DNA of 36,260 bases from Gemmatimonadota bacterium. Its GTDB lineage: Bacteria; Gemmatimonadota; Gemmatimonadetes; Longimicrobiales; Gaopeijiaceae. Shown piece by piece: positions 7,452 through 16,244 of this stretch. Numbering within the stretch: the stretch's first letter is position 1; each line of letters starts with the position of its first letter. The notes beneath the pieces are model-generated. The model saw only the letters and a list, made by a program, of their open reading frames with translations. It did no database searches and was not told the DNA's origin. The translations under genes and the position numbers were made by a program. The stretch lies in NCBI GenBank assembly GCA_007121455.1, contig SKKN01000031.1, forward strand, positions 1-36,260, in the 5' to 3' direction.

Positions 7452-8987
7452 TCAGCCGGACGTCGCACTCATCACGTCCCGCACCTTCCACCCCAGCTCC
7501 TCCACCTCCATGGGCTTTTCGACGAAAGCGGTGACCGCTCCGGGCGCTCCCTTCCAGGCCACCTCCCCCGGGAGGTATCCGGACATGTAGACGACCCCGA
7601 GATCGGGCTGCGTCGCCACCATCCGCCCCACCATGGTGAGCCCGGTCATTTCGGGCATGATGATATCCGTCACGACCACGTCCACCGCGCCCCCCTCTTC
7701 TCCGAAGACTCGAAGCCCTGCGAGGGGCCCAGGCGCCTCCAGGACGTCGTAGCCCAGGCGCCTCAGCACGCGCCCCACCGACCGCCGGGCCGCCTCGTCG
7801 TCATCCACCACGAGGATGCGCCGCCCTTCCGGGGGTCGGTCGCCCGAATCCGCCACGGTGCGGCCGGAGCCCCCCTCCCCTTCCCCCCCTTCCTCATCCT
7901 CGTCGAGGAACGCAGGGGGGCCGACCTCGTCCTCGAAGAGAAGGGAGGGCCCCGCCCGCTCGACGCGGTGGGTGTCGCGGCCCCTCCGATCCTCCGGGTC
8001 GAGCTCCGTCGGAGGTTCGGAGGGGCCCGAGGCCTTCAGCAGCTCCTCCGGGGGCACCGGAGTCCCGTCGGGTCCCATCACCCGAACGCAGTCGCGCCCC
8101 GCCTCCTTCGCCCCGTACAACGCCTGGTCCGCCGCCGCGATCAAGATCTCCGGAGAGCCCATCGACTCGTCGTATAGCGCGATTCCCGCGCTCAAGGTGA
8201 CAGGGCCCAGGGGCCACTCCGTCCTCGCGAGCTCCTGCCGTACCCGCTCCGTGAACGCGATCGCACCCTCGAGCGGGCAGTGGGAGAGAATCGACACGAA
8301 CTCCTCGCCGCCGTATCGGGCAGAAATGTCCATCTGGCGGGTCGAACGCGTGAAGACCTGGCCGAGGGTCTCGAGCACGCGGTCCCCCTCCGCGTGGCCG
8401 TGCGTATCGTTGTACGCCTTGAAGTGGTCGACGTCGAAGAAGATGGCTGCGAGCGGCCGCCCCCGCGTTGCCGCCGCGAACGCTGCCCCCAGCACGATGC
8501 CAGCATGTCTGCGGTTCGGGAGGCCGGTGAGCGAATCGGTCAGCGCCTGCTCCTCCGCCCGTCTCCGCTCCCTCCGAAGCACCTCCCCGAGGACTCCTGC
8601 CCCGACACAGACCCCCGCGTAGAGAACCACGGTCACCATCAGCAATGCCCAATTGGGCGTCGCCACGCCCGCTCCCTCCACGAGGAGGTGCGCGAACGTG
8701 AGGACGGCCATCCCCGCGGCCAGGCCGACCGAAGCCCCCTGCCAGCCGCGGTAGTAGGTGAGGAGAAACGGAGGGACGAGGACCGTGAGCCAGAGCAGGA
8801 CCCCGACTTCCTCCGTGACCGACGTGGGGAAAAGGAGGACACCGATGATTGGAACGGCGAGCGCGAGGAGGGAGAGCACGAGCGCCCGGGGCGGCACCTG
8901 CGAGGTGGTTGCGTGCTCGGGAGGGGCGTGGCCGGTCATGACGCGCCCGGAGCGGCGCGGCTGCTCCCGGAGGCAACGAACCTGCAC
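7452..8987 (-). CDS. Membrane diguanylate cyclase with C-terminal receiver domain
   Basis: Predicted to make cyclic di-GMP from GTP. Residues 35-135 hold about four membrane segments. A GGDEF domain follows, with the active-site GGEEF at 226-230 and the product-inhibition RxxD (RQMD, 217-220) exactly five residues before it. After an acidic linker (about 310-385) comes a CheY-like receiver domain with an acidic pocket (VVDDDEAA, 393-400), phospho-acceptor Asp441 and Lys491. The receiver sits at the C-terminus, opposite to PleD/WspR order. The GTG start at 8987 has GGAGAG just upstream; ATG at 8939 (MTGHAPPEH) is an alternative. No adjacent histidine kinase is present. Convergent with the S51 gene. 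Confidence 0.88.
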   Translation of the reverse strand: MQVRCLREQPRRSGRVMTGHAPPEHATTSQVPPRALVLSLLALAVPIIGVLLFPTSVTEEVGVLLWLTVLVPPFLLTYYRGWQGASVGLAAGMAVLTFAHLLVEGAGVATPNWALLMVTVVLYAGVCVGAGVLGEVLRRERRRAEEQALTDSLTGLPNRRHAGIVLGAAFAAATRGRPLAAIFFDVDHFKAYNDTHGHAEGDRVLETLGQVFTRSTRQMDISARYGGEEFVSILSHCPLEGAIAFTERVRQELARTEWPLGPVTLSAGIALYDESMGSPEILIAAADQALYGAKEAGRDCVRVMGPDGTPVPPEELLKASGPSEPPTELDPEDRRGRDTHRVERAGPSLLFEDEVGPPAFLDEDEEGGEGEGGSGRTVADSGDRPPEGRRILVVDDDEAARRSVGRVLRRLGYDVLEAPGPLAGLRVFGEEGGAVDVVVTDIIMPEMTGLTMVGRMVATQPDLGVVYMSGYLPGEVAWKGAPGAVTAFVEKPMEVEELGWKVRDVMSATSG

Positions 8988-9186
8988 CTATTTCTCTCCA
9001 GCTTCCGCCCGCCTCGTCGCATACAGCCTCCCGAGTCCGATGGTTCTGTTCCGGGAGACCAAGGGTAGAACGGAGGTCGAGCAGGGGCCAGACCCCCGGA
9101 GGCAGGCCGGAACTGCGCGAGCCTCCGCTCGTATCAGCCGGGAAGGTTGCCGTGACGTTGAAAGGCCACACGAGGAGGAGCGCCGG

Positions 9187-10590
9187 ATGAGGTGGAGACG
9201 GAACGGGTCGCTGAACGGTTTCGGGGCACGGGTGATCCTCGGCTTCGCCGCCGCGGGCCTCGCGCTTGCTCTCCCGCTTCCTGCCCAGGAGCAGCGCGGA
9301 GGGGGGGCGATCGACTTCGAGTCGTACGAGCTCGAAAACGGGCTGACCGTGATCCTGGCTCCCGATGAGCTCAGCACGGCCGCCGCGGTGAATCTCTGGT
9401 ACGATGTGGGAAGCCGTCACGAGCCTGTCGGAAGGTCGGGATTCGCCCACCTCTTCGAGCACCTCATGTTCGAGGGCTCCGAGCACGTGGGCGCCGGGCA
9501 GCACCAGCTTCTGGTCGAGCGCGCCGGAGGGAATCTCAACGCTTCGATCACCGAGGACCGGACGAACTTCTTCCAGACGATGCCCCCCGAGCGGGTGAAC
9601 CTGGCGCTGTGGCTCGAAGCGGAGCGGATGCGAAACCTCCAGGTCACGGAGGAGAACCTGCGCCGGGAAGTGGAGGTCGTGAAGGAGGAGCGGCGCCAGA
9701 GGATCGACAACAACCCCTACGGAACGACCCAGCTCCAGGCCTTCTATTATGCGGCCTACGACTCCGTGAGCTGCTTCCCCTACGCCCACTCCGTCATCGG
9801 ATCGATGGACGATCTCGACGCGGCCGAGTTGGCGGATGTCCAGGCCTTCTTCGATACCTACTACGTCCCGGGGAACGCCACCCTCTCCGTGGTCGGGGCC
9901 TTCGACCCCGAGGTCGTTCGCCCGCTGATCGACGAGTACTTCGGCGCCGTCCCCGCCGGCGATCCGCCCCCCACCGTGGAATGCACGGATCCGTTCTCCC
10001 ATCTCCCCGTGGAGCAGGAGGTGCGGGACCCGAATGCGAACCTCCCCGCCACGATGATCTCGTACGGCGCCGTGGCCGCGGACCATCCGGACAGCCAGGC
10101 GCTCACGCTTCTCGCTTCGATCCTCGGCACGGGTGAGACGTCCCGACTCCACCAGCGCCTCGTGCGGGAAGAGCAGGCGGCGGTGAATGCCGTCTCCTAC
10201 ACGATGTTCCGGCGGGACCCCGGGCTCCTCGTCCTCTTCGCCATCGCGAACCAGGGCGTCGAGGCGGAACGCCTGGTCGAGCTCCTCGACGAGGAGGTCG
10301 AGCGGGTCGCCCGTGAAGGGGTGACGGAGGCGGAGCTGGAGCGTGCGGCGAACCGCCGTCGCGCATCGGAGACCCTTCAGCGACAGACCGTGATGGGGCG
10401 GGCAAATGCCCTCCAGTGGTACAACCACTTTCTCGGAACCCCGGAGGCGATTCGAGGAGATCTCGACAGCTACCTCGCGGTGACCGCGGACGACGTTAGG
10501 GAAGCGGCCTCCCGTTACCTGCTTCCGGAAAACCGGGCCGTCATCCTCACCATTCCCGGACCCGCCACCGAGGAGCACGACGATGGCTGA
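9187..10590 (+). CDS. M16 family zinc peptidase, exported, catalytic partner
   Basis: Pitrilysin-type metallopeptidase of 467 residues. A signal peptide covers about residues 1-34 (ending LPLPAQ). The inverted zinc motif HLFEH gives His88, Glu91 and His92, and the third ligand Glu lies near 167 in EVVKEERR. The two M16 half-domains follow, the second containing LGTGETSRLHQRLV. ATG at 9187 is preceded by GAGGAGG-like purines at correct spacing; upstream extensions lack coding character. The next gene begins inside its last codons (8-nt overlap) and encodes an inactive M16 partner. This is the classic active/inactive heterodimer arrangement. Likely location periplasm. Family members degrade peptides or help quality control. 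Confidence 0.94.
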   Translation: MRWRRNGSLNGFGARVILGFAAAGLALALPLPAQEQRGGGAIDFESYELENGLTVILAPDELSTAAAVNLWYDVGSRHEPVGRSGFAHLFEHLMFEGSEHVGAGQHQLLVERAGGNLNASITEDRTNFFQTMPPERVNLALWLEAERMRNLQVTEENLRREVEVVKEERRQRIDNNPYGTTQLQAFYYAAYDSVSCFPYAHSVIGSMDDLDAAELADVQAFFDTYYVPGNATLSVVGAFDPEVVRPLIDEYFGAVPAGDPPPTVECTDPFSHLPVEQEVRDPNANLPATMISYGAVAADHPDSQALTLLASILGTGETSRLHQRLVREEQAAVNAVSYTMFRRDPGLLVLFAIANQGVEAERLVELLDEEVERVAREGVTEAELERAANRRRASETLQRQTVMGRANALQWYNHFLGTPEAIRGDLDSYLAVTADDVREAASRYLLPENRAVILTIPGPATEEHDDG

Positions 10591-12688
10591 TTCGATCGAC
10601 TGCCGGACCCGGAAGCTCGTCCTCGTCCTGCTGGCATCGCTCCCGGGTGTCCTCGTGGCGAAAGAGGCCACCGCACAGGTGACGGAACCGCCGCCCCCCC
10701 TTCCGGAACGGCCGCTCGAGTTTCCAGCGTTCCAGGAGACGGCTCTGCCGAACGGACTCGAGATCATCGTGCTCGAGCACCGGAACCAACCCGTCGCCAG
10801 CGCGAGGCTGTACATCCCGGCCGGCTCCAGCCTCGATCCGGCGGACAAGGGAGGGCTCGCCTCGATGGCAGCCGGTGTCCTCACCCAAGGCACCGAGAAC
10901 CGCGACGCCCGTGAGATCGCCGAGACGATCGAAGGAGTGGGCGCTTCACTGAACGCTTCGGCGGGCCGGGACTTCTTCACCGTGTCGGTGAGCGGCCTCG
11001 CGGAGCATCTACCTCTCGGCATGGAGCTCCTCGCGGACGTCACCCTGAACGCCACCTTTCCCGAGGACGAGATCGAGCTCCACCGCCGCCGAACGCTCTC
11101 CTCTCTCCAGGCCGCCCTGGGACAGCCCCAACAGGTCGCGGTCCGCCGCTTCTTCCTCGACGTGTACGGAGAGGACCATCCGTACGGCCCCTCCCCGGAG
11201 TCGGGCACCGTCCAGGCCCTCACCCGAGATGACCTCACGGAATTCCGCGGCGCCCATCTGCGCCCGGACCGCGCACTCCTCGTCGTCGCGGGCGACGTGG
11301 GACTGGAGGAAGTCGAAGAGCTCGCCCGGACCCACCTCGGCGCATGGGAACCCGGCGCACCGTCCCCAATGGAGTTCCCCGCGGCTGCGATGCGGGACGA
11401 GACCCGAATCTCACTCGTCCATCGCCCGGGTTCGGTGCAGTCGACCGTCCTCGTCGGCCATGTGGGGCCGGAAGCGAAGGACCCCGACTTCATCCCCCTC
11501 GAAGTGATGAACCGGGTTCTCGGCGGAGGCTCCGACTCCCGCCTCTTCCGGATCCTTCGGGAAGAAAAGGGCTGGACCTACGGCTCCTACTCCCAGATCG
11601 GGCGGCGTGCGGAAGAAGGCTTCTTCCTCGCCCTGGCCGACGTCCGGACCGAGGTGACGGACAGCACGGTGGTGGAGCTCCTCCACCAGATCGAACGACT
11701 GAAGGACGAGCCCGTTCCGGAAGAGGAAGTGAGTGCGGCGATCTCCTATCTCGCAGGAAGCTTCCCGCTGACGATCGAGACCGCCTCACAGATCGCGGGC
11801 CAGATTGCCGAGAATCGCCTACTGGGCCTCCCCGCGGAGCGATTGACGGGGTACCGCGAGGCGATCCGGGCCGTGGACCCGGAGGATGTCCGTCGGGTGG
11901 CGCGCGGCCACATCCATCCGGATCGGCTGGCGGTGATCGTGGTGGGGGACGCGCAGGAAGTTCTCGCCGGGCTCGACGGCATCGCCGAAGTTTTCCTCTA
12001 CGACGTGGAGGGGAACCCGCTTTCCCGGGAGGAGGTGCTGGGGGAAGCGATCTCGAGCATGCGGGACGGGTCCCTGCTCACTCCGATGGTGCGCACCTAC
12101 GACGTATTCATGCAGGACGAAAGCGCGGGCTCGATCACCTACTCGCTCGAGCGCGATCGGGACTCGTGGGTGGCACGAGCGGAGATGGCGACGGAGGTGA
12201 TCACCCAGGACCAGGAGCTCCGGTTCAGCTACGACGGGCTGGAAGCTCAGTCCCTGGAGCAGGAGAGCAGCCAGCAGGGTGCGCGGGTCTCGGCGAGCCT
12301 CCGGCTGCAGGACGGTCGCCTCGTGGGCGGGGCGGACCTTCCCCCCCAGGCTGGAGGCTCCAGGACCTTCGACCAGGCGCTGTCGGCCGACGTGCTCCTG
12401 CCCGGCATGGACGAGTACGTGCTGGCGGCCTCATCTCTCGCTGAAGGCGAAGAGCTCTCCTTCACCGCCTTCGACCTGATCGCGGGCGAAGTCATTCCCG
12501 TCACGTTCCGGGTCACCGGAACCGAGACGCTGACGGTCGGGGCCGGCACGTTCGACACCTACCGTGTCGAGACGGTCGGCGGGCCGGCGCCCCTCGTCCT
12601 CCACCTCCGGAAGTCAGTCCCACACATCCTCGTGCGGCAGGAGTACGCAGGCGCTCCCCTCCGAGTGGAGCTCTCCTCGATCCGCTGA
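10583..12688 (+). CDS. M16 family inactive partner with extra C-terminal domain
   Basis: Second member of the M16 pair, 701 residues, with an N-terminal hydrophobic export signal (KLVLVLLASLPGVLVA). Where the zinc motif should be (about 88-100) it reads KGGLASMAAGVL, so the metal ligands are missing. It keeps the substrate-binding region seen in non-catalytic subunits (RLFRILREEKGWTYGSYS). Residues from about 490 onward are beyond a normal M16B chain. They form a beta-rich domain with repeated GTETLTVGAGTFDTYRVE-like strands resembling DUF3108-type outer-membrane-associated domains (inference). The ATG overlaps the previous stop by 8 nt, so the two are translationally coupled. Confidence 0.9.
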   Translation: MADSIDCRTRKLVLVLLASLPGVLVAKEATAQVTEPPPPLPERPLEFPAFQETALPNGLEIIVLEHRNQPVASARLYIPAGSSLDPADKGGLASMAAGVLTQGTENRDAREIAETIEGVGASLNASAGRDFFTVSVSGLAEHLPLGMELLADVTLNATFPEDEIELHRRRTLSSLQAALGQPQQVAVRRFFLDVYGEDHPYGPSPESGTVQALTRDDLTEFRGAHLRPDRALLVVAGDVGLEEVEELARTHLGAWEPGAPSPMEFPAAAMRDETRISLVHRPGSVQSTVLVGHVGPEAKDPDFIPLEVMNRVLGGGSDSRLFRILREEKGWTYGSYSQIGRRAEEGFFLALADVRTEVTDSTVVELLHQIERLKDEPVPEEEVSAAISYLAGSFPLTIETASQIAGQIAENRLLGLPAERLTGYREAIRAVDPEDVRRVARGHIHPDRLAVIVVGDAQEVLAGLDGIAEVFLYDVEGNPLSREEVLGEAISSMRDGSLLTPMVRTYDVFMQDESAGSITYSLERDRDSWVARAEMATEVITQDQELRFSYDGLEAQSLEQESSQQGARVSASLRLQDGRLVGGADLPPQAGGSRTFDQALSADVLLPGMDEYVLAASSLAEGEELSFTAFDLIAGEVIPVTFRVTGTETLTVGAGTFDTYRVETVGGPAPLVLHLRKSVPHILVRQEYAGAPLRVELSSIR

Positions 12689-12720
12689 GGAACCCACCCA
12701 CCACCCCGGACGGTACGGGC

Positions 12721-14661
12721 ATGCGGCGACTCCGCGCCTTCGTCCCGACGCAGGCCCCCCTTCTGCTGGGTCTCGTCCTCGCGATGGCCTGGGTCGGCCT
12801 GGAGCGGGGCGCCCTTCCCGTGCTCTCCCTCCTCTACGGGCTGGCGTTCCTGATCGTGCTCCATGCGGCGCGGAGCCGCGAGGGTGTCCTGAACGATCCC
12901 CGCACGCTCCTCCTCTGGGCCATCGCCTTCCGGGTCGCGCTCTTCCCCACCGTACCCGACCTCTCCGACGACGCCTTCCGCTACATCTGGGACGGTTGGC
13001 TCTCCAGCCAGGGGGAGAATCCGTACGCCCGGGTCCCCGCGGACGCGGAGCTGTCTCACCTCCAGGGGGACCGGCTCTTCACGGAGATGAACAGCCCCCT
13101 CTACTTCAGCATCTACCCTCCGCTCTCCCAGATCCTCTTCCTCCCGGCCGGAGCCGCGCACGCCCACATCGGCTGGCCCGGCTCCTTCTACGTCCTGAAG
13201 GCCACAATCCTCCTCCTGGAGATCACCGGGCTCGCGCTCCTCCTCCAGGCGCTTCGCCGCACCGGCCGCCGTCTCGCTCCCTTCGTCCTCTACGCCTGGA
13301 ACCCGCTCGTGCTGGTTGCCGTGGCTGGAAACGCCCACTCGGAGGGGGCGATGATGCTCGGGGTGGGACTCCTCGTGTGGGGACTCTCCTCTCGAAGCCC
13401 CTGGGCGAGTGGGCTCGGGGTCGCCGCTGCCGGGATGGTGAAGGTCGTCCCCTTCGCCTGGTCTCTCCTCCTCCTTCGCTTTTCCGCCCTTCGTTGGGGG
13501 TGGAGGCGGACGGCGATCGCCGCTGCAACGGCCGCGGGCCTCTCCGTCGCCCTCCTCCTCCCCTTCTGGTTTCCGGGACTCTGGAGCCGGGTGACGACCT
13601 CGGCGGAGCTCTACGTGAGGCACTTCGAGTTCAACGCCGGTCTCTACTTCCTCCTGAAGGAGATCGGCGTCCGTTGGACGGGCGAGGACCCCTCCGCGGC
13701 TTTGGGCCCCGCGCTCCGCGTCGCCTTCCTCCTCTGGCTCGTCGCGGTCTCGCTCCTCCACTCCGCCCGGGACGAAGGTTCGGTCATCCGGGGATTCGTC
13801 CTCATCGTGACCGGTTATCTCCTTCTGGCCACGACCGTGCACCCCTGGTACCTCCTCTGGGTGCTCCCCTTCCTCCCCTTCACATCCCTCCTCCGTCCCG
13901 CCTGGTTGTGGGCTTCCTTTGCCTCTTTCGGGACGTACTTCACCTACTGGGAAGTGGAGGATCCGACCCGGGTCCACCTCACGCTCACCGCTCTGGTCTG
14001 GCTCGGATTCCTCCTCCTTCTGCTCGGTCAGTTCGCTCCGGCCGCATACGATGGCCTGCTCCGCTGGGCAGGACGCCGGAAGGCGCGCCACCTCGCACCT
14101 CATCTCGAGGGGAAGAGCGTCCTCGACCTCGGAGCCGGAGAAGGATATGTGGCGGCCGCGCTCGCGAAGCGGGGCCGCCAGGTCGTCGCGGCGGACGTCG
14201 CGCCGATGCGGAAGGCCCGCGTGCCCTATGCCGTCTACGATGGGCGACATCTACCCTTTCCCTCGAAGAGCGTCGACCACGTGGTGCTCTCCCTCGTCCT
14301 CCACCACGCGCGGGACGCGGATCAGGTCGTGCGGGAAGCATTTCGAGTGGCGCGAGGGACGGTCGTGGTCACCGAATCCACGTACCGTTCGAAGGCAGGG
14401 CTTCGCCTCCTTCGGATCATGGACCGGGCCGCGAACCGGTTCCGGGGAGGGGGCGTGCTGAGGGGAATGGAGGAGGACCTCCACTTCCGAACGGTCGAGG
14501 AGTGGGAGGAGACCTTCCGAAAGGAAGGGGGAAGGGTCGTCCGAACCCGGTGGCTCAACCGCACGATCCACCGGTACGTGCTCTTCGAGGTGGATCCGAG
14601 TCCCGCCGTCAGCGAGGAACGAGGTCCTCGAAGAGGGCTGCGAGGACGTGAGCCCGTGTGA
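12721..14661 (+). CDS. GT-C glycosyltransferase fused to SAM methyltransferase
   Basis: Two-part protein of 646 residues. Residues 1-440 contain about ten membrane segments with the early acidic motif LSDDAFRYIWDG (82-92) and HPWYLLW (374-380). These are typical of polyprenol-phosphate-sugar-dependent mannosyltransferases (GT87/PMT-like). Residues 455-625 form a class I methyltransferase: LDLGAGEG (468-475), Asp491 after the second strand, and DGRHLPFPSKSVDHVV with LHHA as motif II/III. The fusion suggests that a lipid-linked glycan or lipid is glycosylated outside and a related intermediate methylated on the cytoplasmic side. Substrate unknown. No strong ribosome-binding site is visible. The 3' end overlaps a convergent gene by 53 nt, with both frames intact. 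Confidence 0.87.
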   Translation: MRRLRAFVPTQAPLLLGLVLAMAWVGLERGALPVLSLLYGLAFLIVLHAARSREGVLNDPRTLLLWAIAFRVALFPTVPDLSDDAFRYIWDGWLSSQGENPYARVPADAELSHLQGDRLFTEMNSPLYFSIYPPLSQILFLPAGAAHAHIGWPGSFYVLKATILLLEITGLALLLQALRRTGRRLAPFVLYAWNPLVLVAVAGNAHSEGAMMLGVGLLVWGLSSRSPWASGLGVAAAGMVKVVPFAWSLLLLRFSALRWGWRRTAIAAATAAGLSVALLLPFWFPGLWSRVTTSAELYVRHFEFNAGLYFLLKEIGVRWTGEDPSAALGPALRVAFLLWLVAVSLLHSARDEGSVIRGFVLIVTGYLLLATTVHPWYLLWVLPFLPFTSLLRPAWLWASFASFGTYFTYWEVEDPTRVHLTLTALVWLGFLLLLLGQFAPAAYDGLLRWAGRRKARHLAPHLEGKSVLDLGAGEGYVAAALAKRGRQVVAADVAPMRKARVPYAVYDGRHLPFPSKSVDHVVLSLVLHHARDADQVVREAFRVARGTVVVTESTYRSKAGLRLLRIMDRAANRFRGGGVLRGMEEDLHFRTVEEWEETFRKEGGRVVRTRWLNRTIHRYVLFEVDPSPAVSEERGPRRGLRGREPV

Positions 14662-16051
14662 TCCGCTCCGCCCCCGCCGCTTGCGCCATGTGGGCGAGAA
14701 TGCGGTCGAGGAGAACCTCCACTTCCCGCTGGAGAAGGGGGTCGCCCATCCGGGCCTCCAGCACGGGCTCGGGTGAGATCCCCGGCCCGAGCGCCGGCAC
14801 ATAGGCGATCTCCTCCGTACGCTCGACGAGGAGGTCGTGGAGGTCCAGGGCGGCGTCCGCCACGCTTTCCAGGGCTCGGAACCGCTCCTCCCGAGCCGCG
14901 CTCCCCGCGTCGAACTCCTCTACGAGGTAGCTCCGGATCTCCTCTGCCTGCTCCGGATCCGAGGGAGCGACCCGCTCCTCCAGAGCCGCGATGAAGAGTG
15001 GGCGGGCGGAGTCCCTCATCTCCTCCACCAACGCTCCATACCGCTGCCAGTAGTCCCGGACGTGGCCGAAGGCGCCGGCATCGGAGAAGTACCGACCGGA
15101 AAGCCACTCGAACGGTGGGCCCTCTTCGAGCTCTCGCTCCACTCTGAGGGCGCCCAGATGCTCACGGAGGTCGTCCCGCACATCGCTCCGGAGGGACCAG
15201 GCTCGCTCCAGGAGTGGTTCCGGGAGGATGGGGTGCGACTCGTAGCGCAGCCCTTCCGGGCCCGACGTGCTCGTCGAACCGTTCGCGGCATCGCCGGAAG
15301 AGCCGGCCTCCCGCCCGTCCGCTGCGGGGAAGGAGGAGACGGCGATCGCGGCGGCGATGCTCACGACGCCCAATCCCAGAAGGAGGAGGGCGCGCCGGGA
15401 TCCTGTGAGGCGGGGCCGTTCGACGCTCGAATCCGCCCTCGACCCACCCGCCACACCTCCCCGACCCGCCGACTCCGAATGGGGCGACGACTCCGAGCGG
15501 GGCGACGGCTCGGAAGAGGGCGACGGCTCCGAACGGAACGAAGCCTTCTGCGGAGGAGGCGGAGGTCGCAGCGGCTCCGAGCCGAGGGGTTCGAGGGCGA
15601 GCGGCTCGGGCGGGTCGGGCTCGCGGGGCTCCGATCTGGGCTCGTGCGAGCTGGGGCCGGGGCTGGATCCGAAGCTGGGCCGGGGTTCGGGCTCGGCCGC
15701 CTCGGGGTCGGAGGGTGGGGCCGGATCGGCCACCGGATCCGGAGTGAGGTCGAGCTCCATCCCGAAGGGGTCCGTATCGGAATCATCGAGCGGAGGATCC
15801 AACGCGTCCAGATCCAACCCGAGACCGCTCGCTGCCCCTCCCTCTTCTTCCTCCCTCCTCCGCGCCAGCTCTTCCTCCAGGAACCGATAGAGAGGAGCGG
15901 ACTCTGCCGTCTCCCACCGGCCGGTGCCCCGATCGAAGAGAAGGCTCGTCGGCGGCACCCGACCCTCCTCCATCTCCCGAGCCAGCGCCTCGACATCGTC
16001 GAGGGGATGGTCGGTCCCATCGGGGAGGCGGAGGATGAAACGGGGTTGCAT
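14609..16051 (-). CDS. GYF_2-domain membrane protein with disordered linker
   Basis: A 480-residue protein of unknown function. Residues 1-60 (FILRLPDG...VPPTSLLFDRGTGRWETAES) resemble the GYF_2/DUF4339 domain often found in front of bacterial membrane proteins. Residues about 75-215 are a low-complexity linker rich in Pro, Ser, Glu and Asp. Part of it is encoded by an 18-bp tandem repeat (15471-15536). One membrane segment (ALLLLGLGVVSIAAAIAV) follows, and then a helical domain of about 220 residues that is probably extracytoplasmic. GGGGAG lies 5 nt before the ATG and a promoter is visible at 16098-16127. Convergent with, and overlapping, the glycosyltransferase gene. No partner gene explains its role. 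Confidence 0.8.
   Translation of the reverse strand: MQPRFILRLPDGTDHPLDDVEALAREMEEGRVPPTSLLFDRGTGRWETAESAPLYRFLEEELARRREEEEGGAASGLGLDLDALDPPLDDSDTDPFGMELDLTPDPVADPAPPSDPEAAEPEPRPSFGSSPGPSSHEPRSEPREPDPPEPLALEPLGSEPLRPPPPPQKASFRSEPSPSSEPSPRSESSPHSESAGRGGVAGGSRADSSVERPRLTGSRRALLLLGLGVVSIAAAIAVSSFPAADGREAGSSGDAANGSTSTSGPEGLRYESHPILPEPLLERAWSLRSDVRDDLREHLGALRVERELEEGPPFEWLSGRYFSDAGAFGHVRDYWQRYGALVEEMRDSARPLFIAALEERVAPSDPEQAEEIRSYLVEEFDAGSAAREERFRALESVADAALDLHDLLVERTEEIAYVPALGPGISPEPVLEARMGDPLLQREVEVLLDRILAHMAQAAGAERITRAHVLAALFEDLVPR
15471..15536. repeat. 18-bp tandem repeat, 3.7 units
   Basis: Units begin at 15471, 15489, 15507 and 15525 (GACTCCGAATGGGGCGAC and variants). They encode Ser/Pro/Glu hexapeptides in the linker of the GYF_2 protein, so copy-number changes keep the frame. 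Confidence 0.75.
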
Positions 16052-16097
16052 GGCTGCTCCCCCCGGCGAGGGGGTGGTCCGAGAAAGGTTGGGGGGA

Positions 16098-16127
16098 ATT
16101 GTACATGTGCGGACGTTGGCTGAACAA
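16098..16127 (-). promoter_or_regulatory. Putative sigma-70 promoter for the GYF_2 gene
   Basis: Minus-strand TTGTTC (16122-16127) and TACAAT (16098-16103) are separated by 18 nt and lie about 40 nt upstream of the translational start. This is one of the best consensus matches in the window. Confidence 0.5.
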
Positions 16128-16244
16128 CCTCCGACGCGGCCCCTCGTGCCGAAGGGACGGACCGCTTGCTGTCAGGCCGCAGTCGGTTCAGCTTTCGCAG
16201 GACCGGGGATCGTTCGGGTCCCCGAAGACCCGAGAGGCGCCCCG

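Noticed and set aside
7894-11493. Open frame of about 1200 codons on the minus strand across the cyclase and M16 genes
   Set aside because: Runs through the real genes in the wrong frame, with Arg/Gly/Pro-rich content and no domain homology.
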